Positions 26,292-35,395 of a DNA stretch of 64,000 bases are shown piece after piece. This DNA comes from Marivita sp046592965 (lineage in GTDB: Bacteria > Pseudomonadota > Alphaproteobacteria > Rhodobacterales > Rhodobacteraceae): assembly GCF_046592965.1 (NCBI RefSeq), contig NZ_JBISBV010000006.1, positions 186,001 to 250,000 of the forward strand. The letters are read 5' to 3'. Position 1 is the first letter of the stretch. Every line of letters begins with the position of its first letter. The notes beneath the pieces are model-generated. The model made no database searches, had not been told where the DNA came from, and saw only the letters and a list, made by a program, of their open reading frames with translations. A program made the translations under genes and the position numbers.

Positions 26292-27122
26292 TTATTCGGC
26301 CACCATGTCGGCCCATTCGTTGCCACGGAACCAGTAGTCGTGCCGCTCTTTCAGCCAGCCGGTATTGGCGCTCGCGGTGATCCAGCTGTTGAAGAACGCC
26401 AACGCATCCGGGTCGCCCTTGCGAATGGCAAAGCCCTCGCCACCGGCACGGAACGCTTCACTGAAGGGCACGCTCAGAACGTCGGGATTGGCCCGCGCCT
26501 CGTCGGACGGGCTGGGTTCCGACATCATGGTGGCATGTGCGTTGCCGTTCAGCACTTCCTGTGTCGATGCGCCGTCCTCGTCAAACAGCAACAGTTCGGC
26601 CTTTGGGAACATCTCGGCGATCACGGTCGCCGGCGTCGCCCCGCGGCGCGCGGCAAAGGTGACGTCGGCAGAGTTGTAATCCTCAAGCGTAAAGCCTTCC
26701 GTCATCGCGGTGTTGGCCAGAATGGTCATGCCGGAATAGGCGTAAGGTATGGTGAAGTTGACCGTCAGGTTGCGTTGCGGCGTGATCGTCATGCCGCTGA
26801 TGATGGTGTCGAAATTGCCCGACACCAGCGCCGGGATGATGCCGTCCCACGAGGTTGGCACGAACTCCACCTCGACGCCCATATCCTCGGCCAGCTTGCG
26901 GCCAACGTCCAATTCAAAGCCGACAAGCTCGCCGTTAAGATCGCGCATCGACCACGGCTTGAAGATCGACAGACCGATCTTGATCACGCCGCGTTTCTTG
27001 ATCGTCTCGATCACGCTTTCATTCGACAATTGCTGCGTGATGTCCTGCGCCAGAGCGGGCAGTCCGGCCGCGCCGACCGACAGCGCCAATGCCGCGGCCA
27101 TGAACCGTCTTGTGATTGTCAT
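26292..27122 (-). CDS. Polar amino-acid-type ABC transporter substrate-binding protein
   Basis: This 276-aa protein has a signal peptide (MTITRRFMAAALALSVGAAGLPALA) and a family-3 solute-binding domain: KKRGVIKIGLSIFKPWSMRDLNGELVGFELDVG, then SWDGIIPALVSGNFDTIISGMTITPQR. Family members capture amino acids, opines or related nitrogenous molecules in the periplasm. The ligand-contact residues do not identify the solute. It is the third gene of a minus-strand operon (ATPase, permease, binding protein, permease) inside a probable catabolic locus, so its cargo may be the substrate of the neighbouring enzymes (inference). Confidence 0.92.
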   Translation of the reverse strand: MTITRRFMAAALALSVGAAGLPALAQDITQQLSNESVIETIKKRGVIKIGLSIFKPWSMRDLNGELVGFELDVGRKLAEDMGVEVEFVPTSWDGIIPALVSGNFDTIISGMTITPQRNLTVNFTIPYAYSGMTILANTAMTEGFTLEDYNSADVTFAARRGATPATVIAEMFPKAELLLFDEDGASTQEVLNGNAHATMMSEPSPSDEARANPDVLSVPFSEAFRAGGEGFAIRKGDPDALAFFNSWITASANTGWLKERHDYWFRGNEWADMVAE

Positions 27123-27164
27123 CTCGATACTCCCTGTGGTGATGCGCAGGTTCTGCTGCGCGGA

Positions 27165-28010
27165 TTAAGTGTCTGTTGCATAACGCTTTTCCACCATCGA
27201 CACACCGATCGACAGGGCCAGTGTCACCGCCATGTAGACGGCGGCAATGGTAAACCATACTTCAAAACTCATGTATGTGTCTGAAATGATGTTGCGCCCG
27301 ATGGTTGTGAGTTCGGCCACCGCAATGACGCTGACGATGGCCGAGGATTTGACGATATGCACCGCCTCTCCGGTCATCGGGGGCAGCATGAAGCGGATGG
27401 ATTGCGGCAGCACGATATAGCGATAGGCCTGAGCACGCGACATCCCGATTGAGGTTGCGGCTTCCCATTGCCCCTTGGGCACCGCATTGATCGCGGCGCG
27501 CAGGATTTCCGAAATCAGCACCGAATGGAACACTGCAAGGCACAGGATGCTGGCCCAGTAGCGGTCAAACCCGAACACCGGCCCCAGCACATAGTAAAAC
27601 AGATAGAGCAGCACCAGCAGCGGGATGTTGCGGATCAGTTCGAGGTAGCCGACAGCGACACCCGTGCACACCACCAGCCCCGACAGGCGCAAGAGCGCCG
27701 TCACCAGCCCCAATACGATGGCCAGGGCAAAGGCCGTCGCCGACAGCGTCAGCGTCTTGACCAGCCCGATGCTGATCTCGCCCCATTGAAAGCCTTCATT
27801 GGTCACGGTGTAGAAATACTGCGGCATCCGATACCATTGCCAATTATACCCCATCGCCTGTGCACCGGAATAGGCAAGCCAGATGATGCCACCCACGATG
27901 ACCGCATAAAGGATCACCGAAAACGTGATCGAATCCACCACCTGCGCCACCGGCCTGCGGCCGGGCAGGGCGCGCCCTCGTGCGGGTTGGAATGTGTCGC
28001 TGGCGCTCAC
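27165..28010 (-). CDS. Polar amino-acid-type ABC transporter permease
   Basis: This 281-aa membrane protein begins at GTG 28010, directly after the TGA of the ATPase gene. Hydrophobic segments include SITFSVILYAVIVGGIIWLAY and TLTLSATAFALAIVLGLVTALL. The EAA loop is EAATSIGMSRAQAYRYIVLPQSIRFMLPP. The segment around LELIRNIPLLVLLYLFYYV is typical of the HisM/GlnP family. It is the partner of the permease at 25359-26234. Confidence 0.92.
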   Translation of the reverse strand: MSASDTFQPARGRALPGRRPVAQVVDSITFSVILYAVIVGGIIWLAYSGAQAMGYNWQWYRMPQYFYTVTNEGFQWGEISIGLVKTLTLSATAFALAIVLGLVTALLRLSGLVVCTGVAVGYLELIRNIPLLVLLYLFYYVLGPVFGFDRYWASILCLAVFHSVLISEILRAAINAVPKGQWEAATSIGMSRAQAYRYIVLPQSIRFMLPPMTGEAVHIVKSSAIVSVIAVAELTTIGRNIISDTYMSFEVWFTIAAVYMAVTLALSIGVSMVEKRYATDT

Positions 28011-28757
28011 TCAATGCTCCAGAATCTGGTCGAGGAAGGCCCGGCAGCGGGCGCTTTCGGGATTGGTAAAGAACGTCTCGGGCGGCGCGGTCTCGACAAT
28101 TTCGCCGCCGTCCATGAACACCATCGTATCGGCCACCTTGCGCGCGAAGCCCATTTCATGCGTGACCACGACCATCGTCATGCCCGTGTCGGCCAGTTCG
28201 ACCATCACGTCGAGCACTTCGTTGATCATCTCCGGATCGAGCGCCGAGGTCGGTTCGTCAAACAGCATGATCCGGCTTTCCATGCACAGTGACCGGGCAA
28301 TCGCCACGCGCTGCTGCTGACCGCCCGAGAGCGCGCGCGGGTATTTGTCGGCCTGTTCGGGAATCCGTACCCGCTCCAGATACTTGCGCGCCGTCGCTTC
28401 GGCCTGGGCTTTGGAGACCTTGCGCACCTTGATCGGGCCGATAGTCAGGTTTTCCAGAACGGTGAGGTGGGGAAACAGGTTGAACTGCTGAAACACCATC
28501 CCGACTTCCTGACGCAGTTTGAAGATCTCCTTTGAGTGTTCATGCACCTCGATCCCGTCCACGATCAACACGCCGGAGTTGTGGAATTCCAGCCCGTTAA
28601 TGCAGCGGATCAAGGTCGATTTGCCCGATCCAGACGGCCCGCACACAACCATGCGCTCGCCTTCGCGCACGGAGATCGAAATGTTCCTGAGGGCTTGGAA
28701 ATCGCCATAGAACTTGTCGACATGGTCAAACGAGATGATGGGCGTGTCACCCGTCAT
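28011..28757 (-). CDS. Polar amino-acid-type ABC transporter ATP-binding protein
   Basis: This 248-aa ATPase has Walker A GPSGSGKST, signature LSGGQQQRVAIARSL, Walker B IMLFDEPTSALD and switch VVTHEMGFARKV. The ALDPEMINEVLDVM and GEIVETAPPETFFTNP segments are characteristic of GlnQ/HisP ATPases. The start at ATG 28757 (MTGDTPII) gives the family length; an upstream extension to 28901 is a non-coding read-through. It is the first gene of the ABC operon, preceded by a 240-bp gap in which I recognise no RNA or clear operator. Confidence 0.94.
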   Translation of the reverse strand: MTGDTPIISFDHVDKFYGDFQALRNISISVREGERMVVCGPSGSGKSTLIRCINGLEFHNSGVLIVDGIEVHEHSKEIFKLRQEVGMVFQQFNLFPHLTVLENLTIGPIKVRKVSKAQAEATARKYLERVRIPEQADKYPRALSGGQQQRVAIARSLCMESRIMLFDEPTSALDPEMINEVLDVMVELADTGMTMVVVTHEMGFARKVADTMVFMDGGEIVETAPPETFFTNPESARCRAFLDQILEH

Positions 28758-28997
28758 GCGAAAAAGGCCATTCGTCGTCCCCCGGTATCTGCTTGCACCA
28801 AACCAAGGAAGTCCTTGTGGACGCAAGCCAATTTTGCAGTGAGTGGCGTGCACGCCCCAATCACAATTCCGTTTGTGCGCGACTTTAGCCCAGCCGCGCA
28901 CCGCCGTGAACGCTTGATCTAGAGCGCGTTTCGCGATGTGGTAGCGATCCCTAAAATTTGCTGCGACGATGCCGGGGGCCGATCATGCGGATGTGGC

Positions 28998-29573
28998 TCA
29001 GGCTTTGTAATATCCGACCACATCGCCTTCGGTCGATGCTCCGAGACCGTTCAGCAAGCGATTGGAATAATTGAAATAAGCGCACACCTGATTGACCTCG
29101 AGTATTTCCCCGTCATCACATCCGGCGATCTTGAGCGCCTCGAAATCCGACTTCACCATCTTGCCCACCGACACTGTCAATTTCGCCGCATACCGCAACA
29201 GCGCCAACTCCTTGCCGTCAAATTCATCTTCGGGCCGATGCGCCTTGAGCGCGGTGAAAATCCGGTCCGAGCGGGGCTGGTCCTTGAGCAGGTTGCGGAC
29301 GTTCATGAAGTGATGCGTCAGCGAATAGGTGCAATCGTTCAGGATCGACGTGTAGCTGGCGATCACCTCAAGAAACCAGAACGGCAGCTGGTTGTCGTCG
29401 GAATGCAGCACCGAGCGATAGAGCGTGACATGCCCGTGCATCGTTTCGGGCCGCAACGAGTGCACCCGCATCACCGTATCCACGGTGCCATGTGGCGTGC
29501 GGGCGCTGTCCAGCAGCTCTTTCAGGCGCGGCGAGGCTTCCTCGTCCGCGACCATGTCGATCCAGGCTGTCAT
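28998..29573 (-). CDS. Peroxidase-related / carboxymuconolactone decarboxylase-like (AhpD fold) protein
   Basis: This 191-aa helical protein belongs to the AhpD/CMD superfamily peroxidase-related branch: FWFLEVIASYTSILNDCTYSLTHHF, then ELALLRYAAKLT and ICQVCAYFNYSNRLLNGLG-like segments. In AhpD the redox site is CxxC followed by His. Here the stretch reads CTYS..HH, so the second Cys is a Ser and classic disulfide peroxidase chemistry is unlikely. Its start lies ten bases after the stop of another CMD-like gene, making a two-gene unit upstream of the ABC transporter. The substrate is unknown. Confidence 0.78.
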   Translation of the reverse strand: MTAWIDMVADEEASPRLKELLDSARTPHGTVDTVMRVHSLRPETMHGHVTLYRSVLHSDDNQLPFWFLEVIASYTSILNDCTYSLTHHFMNVRNLLKDQPRSDRIFTALKAHRPEDEFDGKELALLRYAAKLTVSVGKMVKSDFEALKIAGCDDGEILEVNQVCAYFNYSNRLLNGLGASTEGDVVGYYKA

Positions 29574-29583
29574 GTCGGGTTCC

Positions 29584-30141
29584 TCATTTTAGCGGATGTT
29601 GAGCCATTTCCTGCGCGATTGCGGCGTCAATTGGCGTTTCAAACGTATTCAGGATATAGCCGAGCGTCGAATAAAACCCGACGGTTGCGATCACATCGAA
29701 CACCCCATGCCGCCCGACCAGCGTGACGGTCTGCGCGAGCGTGTCGGGATGCAGGCGCTTGTCGTGCATCAGTTCGTCCACGCATTTTGCAAGAATGTCG
29801 TCATCTCGCGCCATTTTAGCGGGATCATTTTGCAAGGATGCAATACGCGCATCGCTCATCCCCAGCTTGCGCGCCCGCGAGACGTGATGTGCCCATTCGT
29901 ACTCCGACCCGAGATGGGTTGCCGCCCGCAGAATGACGATCTCGCTGCGCTCATGTCCCAAGGTGGTGTCCACAACCACATGCTGGCGCAACTGCGCCCA
30001 CGCCCGCACCAGCGCCGGATGATGGGCCATCACGCGGTAAACGTTTGCAGAGCCGAGAAACCCACCGCGAAACTCGGCCAGCGCGTCGGGCCAGTCCTTG
30101 TCGGGAATGGGTTGAAAGTTCTCAGCGGGATCGGTGTGCAT
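29584..30141 (-). CDS. Carboxymuconolactone decarboxylase-like protein without redox cysteines
   Basis: This 185-aa protein has the CMD core EFRGGFLGSANVYRVMAHHPALVRAWAQL and ATHLGSEYEWAHHVSRARKLGMSDARIASL. The Glu and the His pair (E..WAHH) are in place, but the CxxC of AhpD is missing. Members of this branch may catalyse decarboxylation or act as lyases on ring-cleavage products; the function is not proven. ATG 30141 is preferred over a TTG at 30162. It is the first of two CMD-like genes, separated by ten bases, and is divergent from mscS. Confidence 0.82.
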   Translation of the reverse strand: MHTDPAENFQPIPDKDWPDALAEFRGGFLGSANVYRVMAHHPALVRAWAQLRQHVVVDTTLGHERSEIVILRAATHLGSEYEWAHHVSRARKLGMSDARIASLQNDPAKMARDDDILAKCVDELMHDKRLHPDTLAQTVTLVGRHGVFDVIATVGFYSTLGYILNTFETPIDAAIAQEMAQHPLK

Positions 30142-30321
30142 GATGTCGGCTCTTTGAAACAACTGCTCGGGCGACTATCGGCGCAGTCCCGTCCCGGGCG
30201 CAAGACCCAAGCGCGATGTTGCGTTGCCCGCGCGCGTGACCTATCCGCGCCGGGGAACCTTTCTCGCCGCCACGCGTTATGCGGGCTTAGTTTGTAAAAA
30301 TAATTCACGAGGCAGCATATC

Positions 30322-31251
30322 ATGGAAGAGATTGAAACGGTCGCGGACGGGGTTTGGGCCAAGCTGACCTCGATGTTCACGATGGAGATCTATAACGGCA
30401 AGTCCTTTGCCGATCTGCTGACGCTGGAAGCGCTGATGTCCTTCGCCGGCAACGTGGTTGGCGCGGCGGTCATCCTGATCCTCGGCTTCGTCATCTCGGG
30501 TATCCTGCAACGCCGGATCGCCAAGATCAGCGAACGCCATCCCGGACTTGACGATACGCTGTTTTCCTTCCTCGGCGACATCACCCGCTACACGGTACTG
30601 GCCTTTACCGCGCTGTTCGTTCTCAACACGTTCGGCGTGCAGACCACCTCCATCGTCGCCGTCATCGGTGCCGCCGGTCTGGCCATCGGCCTCGCACTTC
30701 AGGGCACGCTGTCGAATGTGGCGGCGGGGGTGATGCTGATCCTGTTCCGGCCTCTGAAAAAGGGCGACTTCGTGCAGGTCAATGACGTGGTCGGCACGGT
30801 GATGGAGATCACGCTCAACTATACCGAGATCGCCGATATGGGCAACGTCAAGGTCGTGGTGCCGAACTCCGAAGTCTGGGGCAATACGATCAAGAATTAC
30901 TCGGCCTACAAAACCCGTCGCGCGGAATGGGAATTCGGCGTCGGATACGGCGCCAATCTGGCGCAGGCGGAACAGGTCATCCGCGACACGATCATGTCCG
31001 ATCCGCGTTCTCACGCGCAACCTGAGCCGTTCATTCAGGTCAACAACCTCAACGCCAGCAGCGTGGATTTCCTGGTTCGGGTCTGGTGTTCGTCGGGCGA
31101 TTATTTCCAGTACCAGGCCGATATGAAACGCGCCGTCAAGGAAGCGCTGGATGCCGCCGGTGTGGACATTCCGTTCCCGACGCGCACCGTGATGGTGGAG
31201 CGCTCCGGCGATGGTGAGGAAGACGATACACGCTCGATGGCGGCGCAGTAG
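30322..31251 (+). CDS. Small-conductance mechanosensitive channel (MscS family)
   Basis: This 309-aa protein has three hydrophobic segments (about residues 35-60, 80-105 and 110-140). It has the family-defining pore helix VIGAAGLAIGLALQGTLSNVAAGV followed by LILFRPLKKGDFVQV. The cytoplasmic beta and alpha/beta domains follow. It opens under membrane tension to release osmolytes on hypo-osmotic shock. A GAGG lies upstream of the start. It is convergent with glpR, whose stop is nine bases away, with no terminator in between. Confidence 0.94.
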   Translation: MEEIETVADGVWAKLTSMFTMEIYNGKSFADLLTLEALMSFAGNVVGAAVILILGFVISGILQRRIAKISERHPGLDDTLFSFLGDITRYTVLAFTALFVLNTFGVQTTSIVAVIGAAGLAIGLALQGTLSNVAAGVMLILFRPLKKGDFVQVNDVVGTVMEITLNYTEIADMGNVKVVVPNSEVWGNTIKNYSAYKTRRAEWEFGVGYGANLAQAEQVIRDTIMSDPRSHAQPEPFIQVNNLNASSVDFLVRVWCSSGDYFQYQADMKRAVKEALDAAGVDIPFPTRTVMVERSGDGEEDDTRSMAAQ

Positions 31252-31259
31252 CGCGGGCC

Positions 31260-32027
31260 TCAGGTGGGGCGCGCGACCACCACTTCGGTGTCCCACTCCG
31301 CGCAGCGCGCGGGTAGATCGCCGGGCAGAGGGGCGTCGGTGAACAGCGTGTCGATCCGTTCTAGCGAGGCGATCCGCGCCGGGGCGCTGCGCTTGAGCTT
31401 GGAGGCGTCGGCGACGAGAAAGGTCTGGCGCGACTGGCGCAGGATCGCCTGACTGACGCCGACCTCCTGAATGTCGAAATCCAGCAAATCGCCGTCGCGA
31501 TCCAGCGCCGAGCAGCCGATGATCGCCAGATCAAACTTGAATTGCAGGATCGTCTCGATCGCCAGCTTGCCCACCAATCCGCCATCGGTTCGGCGCAGGT
31601 GGCCGCCGGTGACCACGACGCCACATTCCGGCGTATCGACCAGAATGTTGGCGACATTCATGTTGTTGGTCACCACCAGCATGTTCTTGTGATCGCGCAA
31701 TTCGCGCGCCACCGCTTCGGTGCTGGTGCCGATGTTGAGGAACAGCGCGATGTTGTCGGGAATGCGCGCCGCACAGGCCCGCGCAATCGCCGCCTTGGCC
31801 TCGAGGTTGAGGCGGCGCCGCTCCTCGTAGCCGATATTGCTGGTCCCCGAGGGCAACATCGCACCGCCGTGCACACGCTCGACCTGACCCTCCTCGGCCA
31901 GATCGCAAAGGTCGCGGCGAATGGTTTGCAAGGTGACGCCGAAATGTTGCGCCAGCCCGTCCACCGTGACCTTGCCGTCCTTGCGGATGATGTCGAGGAT
32001 GTCTTGTTGGCGAAAGGCGTGGGACAT
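31260..32027 (-). CDS. glpR: DeoR-family glycerol-3-phosphate regulon repressor
   Basis: This 255-aa protein has the DeoR helix-turn-helix at residues 5-55 (RQQDILDIIRKDGKVTVDGLAQHFGVTLQTIRRDL) and the sugar-phosphate-sensor domain (LFLNIGTSTEAVAREL, VVTGGHLRRTDGGLVG). It is divergent from glpD-glpK, the standard glpR arrangement; glycerol-3-phosphate is the likely inducer. The true start is ATG 32027 (MSHAFRQQD), because the codon at 32033 is TTG. A run of CGAAC repeats upstream of glpD is its likely operator. Confidence 0.92.
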   Translation of the reverse strand: MSHAFRQQDILDIIRKDGKVTVDGLAQHFGVTLQTIRRDLCDLAEEGQVERVHGGAMLPSGTSNIGYEERRRLNLEAKAAIARACAARIPDNIALFLNIGTSTEAVARELRDHKNMLVVTNNMNVANILVDTPECGVVVTGGHLRRTDGGLVGKLAIETILQFKFDLAIIGCSALDRDGDLLDFDIQEVGVSQAILRQSRQTFLVADASKLKRSAPARIASLERIDTLFTDAPLPGDLPARCAEWDTEVVVARPT

Positions 32028-32127
32028 GGGCAAGGCTCACGGGGGCAGGAGGGTTGGTGTCCCTACCATAGGTTGGAAAAACTGTGCGCGCCTAGCCCGA
32101 ATTTCCGTGACTGCGTCGCAAAGGCCA

Positions 32128-32182
32128 AAGCGAACATAAACGAACCAAAACGCTTGCCTAACGCGTGGCGGGTTGACATAGT
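32128..32182 (+). promoter_or_regulatory. glpD promoter with CGAAC repeats (probable GlpR operator)
   Basis: TTGCCT (32154-32159) and CATAGT (32177-32182) are separated by 17 bases. Just upstream, 32128-32153 contains GCGAACATAAACGAACC with two CGAAC repeats about ten bases apart, followed by CAAAACG and flanked by AAGCG..CGCTT. DeoR-family GlpR operators elsewhere use similar TTCG/CGAA half sites. Confidence 0.55.
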
Positions 32183-32217
32183 TTTGCCAGACCCAAGCGA
32201 TCAGGAGGCGTTGGCCA

Positions 32218-33807
32218 TTGGCAGAAAGCAGGCTCAGCAACCCGGCGGATCTTTTCATCATCGGCGGCGGCATCAATGGCTGCGGGATCGCGCGTGATGC
32301 TGCCGGCCGCGGGCTGTCCGTGACGCTGGCCGAAATGAATGATCTCGCCTCCGCCACATCGTCGGCGTCCACCAAGCTGTTTCACGGCGGCCTTCGCTAT
32401 CTGGAATATTTCGAATTTCGCCTCGTGCGCGAAGCTCTGATCGAGCGTGAGGTCTTGCTCCGGGCAATGCCCCATATCAGTTGGCCGATGCGGTTTGTGC
32501 TGCCATATCATAAGGATATGCGGTTTGAATCCGACACGCCGACGTCAAAGATACTTGGCATTGTGATGCCTTGGATGAAAGGGCGGCGGCCTGCGTGGCT
32601 GATCCGGTTGGGGCTGTTCATGTATGACACCCTTGGTGGTCGCCATATTCTGCCCGGCACCAAAACGCTCAGTCTCGATGGCACACCCGAGGGCGCGCCG
32701 CTGGAGGATCGCTTCTCCAAAGCCTACGAATATTCGGATTGCTGGGTCGAGGATTCCCGCCTCGTGGTGTTGAACGCGCGCGATGCCGAGGCGCGGGGCG
32801 CAAGGCTGTTATTGCGCACCAAGGTCATGTCGGCAACCTGCGACGACGGCCTGTGGCGCGTAGAAACGCAAAATTGCGAAAACAGCGAGACGCAAACCCA
32901 TTACGCGCGGATGCTGGTGAACGCCGGTGGTCCGTGGGTGGGCGACATCATCCAGACGAAAATCCGCGTGAACTCGACCGAAGGCGTCCGGCTGGTGCGC
33001 GGCTCGCATATCGTGACGCGAAAACTTTACGATCACGACAAGTGCTATTTCTTTCAAGGCACCGATGGACGCATCATTTTCGCCATTCCCTACGAGACCG
33101 ATTTCACCCTCATCGGCACCACCGAAGCAGAGCATGACGACCCCTCTGTTACGCCGGTCTGCACGCCCGAGGAACAGTCCTACCTGCTGGATTTTGCCAA
33201 CCGGTATTTCAAGCAGGATCTGACCGATGCCGATGTCGTCTGGACCTATTCCGGCGTGCGCCCGCTTTACGACGACGGCAGCAGCTCTGCCACGGCGGCA
33301 ACGCGGGATTATACGCTCAAGGTCAACACCGATGGCGGCGCGCCGGTGTTGAACGTGTTCGGCGGCAAGATCACCACCTATCGCCGTCTGGCCGAAAGCG
33401 CGCTGGAAAAGATGGCGCCCCATCTGCGCGATGTGCCGGGCGCCTGGACGGCTGGCGTGCCCTTGCCCGGAGGCGATTTTCCGGTCGATGGGGTGGATGC
33501 GCTGATCGGCAGGCTTAAAACGCGCTATCCGTTCCTGACCGACTTCTGGGCACGCCGGCTTGTGCGCGCCTATGGCACCGAGGCGACCGACGTGCTGGGC
33601 GATGCCAAAAGCGCGGCCGATCTCGGCCGCGATTTCGGCGCAACGCTGAGCGAGGCCGAACTGCGCTGGCTGATAAGCCGGGAATACGCCCGCACCGCCG
33701 AGGACGTGGTGTGGCGGCGCACCAAGCTCGGACTGCGCCTGAGCGGGGATGAGATCGCGGCACTTGACGCGTGGATGGCGGCGCAGAGAAACGGCGATGT
33801 GGAATGA
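32218..33807 (+). CDS. glpD: Aerobic glycerol-3-phosphate dehydrogenase
   Basis: This 529-aa flavoprotein starts with the FAD-binding motif LFIIGGGINGCGIARDAAGRG (residues 11-31). SATSSASTKLFHGGLRYLE is a typical GlpD segment, and the DAO C domain has NVFGGKITTYRRLAE. It oxidises sn-glycerol-3-phosphate to dihydroxyacetone phosphate at the membrane and feeds electrons to quinone. Translation starts at TTG 32218, nine bases after a clear AGGAGG (32203-32208). glpK follows after 70 bases on the same strand, so the two form a glycerol-catabolic operon under the divergent glpR. Confidence 0.95.
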   Translation: MAESRLSNPADLFIIGGGINGCGIARDAAGRGLSVTLAEMNDLASATSSASTKLFHGGLRYLEYFEFRLVREALIEREVLLRAMPHISWPMRFVLPYHKDMRFESDTPTSKILGIVMPWMKGRRPAWLIRLGLFMYDTLGGRHILPGTKTLSLDGTPEGAPLEDRFSKAYEYSDCWVEDSRLVVLNARDAEARGARLLLRTKVMSATCDDGLWRVETQNCENSETQTHYARMLVNAGGPWVGDIIQTKIRVNSTEGVRLVRGSHIVTRKLYDHDKCYFFQGTDGRIIFAIPYETDFTLIGTTEAEHDDPSVTPVCTPEEQSYLLDFANRYFKQDLTDADVVWTYSGVRPLYDDGSSSATAATRDYTLKVNTDGGAPVLNVFGGKITTYRRLAESALEKMAPHLRDVPGAWTAGVPLPGGDFPVDGVDALIGRLKTRYPFLTDFWARRLVRAYGTEATDVLGDAKSAADLGRDFGATLSEAELRWLISREYARTAEDVVWRRTKLGLRLSGDEIAALDAWMAAQRNGDVE

Positions 33808-33877
33808 CGCTGGAACTTTGCCGGTTCATCCGTCACCTTTCGGGTATCCGGCACCGCTTTGAGGAGGGGCGACGCCC

Positions 33878-35368
33878 ATGACGCATATTCTTGCCATCGA
33901 TCAGGGCACGACTTCGACGCGTGCCATCCTGTTTGACGACGCGCTCAACACCGTGGCGTCGGCACAAGAGGAATTCCAGCAGCATTACCCCAATAGTGGC
34001 TGGGTCGAACATGACCCGTCCGATCTGTGGGCCACCACCGCCGCGACCTGCCGGTCGGCGATTGAAAAGGCCGGTGCAGGAACCGCCGACATTGCCGCCA
34101 TCGGCATCACCAATCAGCGCGAAACGACGGTTGTCTGGGACCGCACCACCGGCAAGGCGGTGTTCAATGCCATCGTCTGGCAGGACCGGCGCACGTCCGA
34201 ATTCTGCAAGGCGCTCAAGGCGGACGGTTTTGAAGAGGTTGTCGCGGACCGGACGGGCCTGTTGCTTGATCCCTATTTCAGCGGCACCAAGCTGGCGTGG
34301 ATTCTGGACAATGTCGACGGCGCGCGCGCCCGTGCCGAGGCTGGAGAGCTGGTGTTCGGCACCGTGGACACCTGGTTGGTGTGGAACCTCACCGGCGGCA
34401 AGGAGCATGTGACCGACGCCACCAACGCGGCGCGCACCATGCTCTATGACATTCGCAAGGGCCGCTGGTCCAAAACGATCTGTGACACGCTCAAAATCCC
34501 GATGTCGATGCTGCCCGAGGTCAAGGATTGCGCGTCCGAGTTCGGCGAGACGCGCCCCGACCTGTTTGGCCGGGCGATCCCGATCCTGGGCATTGCTGGC
34601 GATCAGCAGGCGGCCACCGTGGGGCAGGCGTGTTTCAAGCCGGGGATGCTGAAATCCACTTATGGCACGGGATGTTTCGCGCTTCTGAACACCGGTGACA
34701 CGCCCGTCACCTCGACCAACCGTTTGCTCACGACCATCGCCTATCAGCTTGATGGCAAGCCGACCTATGCGCTGGAAGGCTCGATCTTCATCGCGGGCGC
34801 GGTGGTACAATGGCTGCGCGACGGGCTCAAGATGATCCGTGACGCCAAGGAAACGCAGCCGCTTGCAGAACGCGCTGATGCTGCGCAATCCATTGTTCTC
34901 GTTCCGGCGTTCACCGGCCTTGGCGCGCCCTATTGGAACGCCGAATGTCGCGGTGCGATCTATGGCCTGACCCGCAATTCAGGGCCGGAGGAATTCGCCC
35001 GCGCCGCGCTGGAAAGCGTCGGCTATCAGACCCGTGATCTGCTGGATGCGATGAAGGCGGACTGGTCCGGTGATTCCGAGACCGCGCTCAGGGTCGACGG
35101 CGGCATGAGCGCGTCGGACTGGACGATGCAGTTCCTCTCCGACATCATCGACGCCCCCGTCGAGCGACCCCGCGTGCTGGAGACCACCGCGATGGGCGCG
35201 GCCTGGCTGGCGGGGTACAAGGCCGGGATTTTGCCGGATATGGAGGCTTTTGCCGAGCAGTGGACAGCCGATGCGCGCTTTGATCCGGACATGAGCGCCG
35301 ATATGCGCGATCAGAAGTACGGCGCGTGGAAACGGGCGATTGACGCCACGATCAGCTTTGCCGGGTAA
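33878..35368 (+). CDS. glpK: Glycerol kinase
   Basis: This 496-aa FGGY-family kinase has the N-terminal phosphate loop LAIDQGTTSTRAILF, the substrate-contact NQRETTVVWDR and VWQDRRT, and the C-lobe signature VDGGMSASDWTMQFL. It phosphorylates glycerol with ATP to sn-glycerol-3-phosphate, the substrate of GlpD encoded upstream. GAGGAGGGG precedes the ATG. No glycerol facilitator gene is in the window. Confidence 0.96.
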   Translation: MTHILAIDQGTTSTRAILFDDALNTVASAQEEFQQHYPNSGWVEHDPSDLWATTAATCRSAIEKAGAGTADIAAIGITNQRETTVVWDRTTGKAVFNAIVWQDRRTSEFCKALKADGFEEVVADRTGLLLDPYFSGTKLAWILDNVDGARARAEAGELVFGTVDTWLVWNLTGGKEHVTDATNAARTMLYDIRKGRWSKTICDTLKIPMSMLPEVKDCASEFGETRPDLFGRAIPILGIAGDQQAATVGQACFKPGMLKSTYGTGCFALLNTGDTPVTSTNRLLTTIAYQLDGKPTYALEGSIFIAGAVVQWLRDGLKMIRDAKETQPLAERADAAQSIVLVPAFTGLGAPYWNAECRGAIYGLTRNSGPEEFARAALESVGYQTRDLLDAMKADWSGDSETALRVDGGMSASDWTMQFLSDIIDAPVERPRVLETTAMGAAWLAGYKAGILPDMEAFAEQWTADARFDPDMSADMRDQKYGAWKRAIDATISFAG

Positions 35369-35395
35369 AGGGCGAACGGTGATATTGCGGAAGCA

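Noticed and set aside
32173..32178. TTGACA as the glpD -35 box
   Set aside because: The matching -10 position falls on AGCGAT next to the ribosome binding site, leaving no room for a leader. TTGCCT-N17-CATAGT is a better pair.
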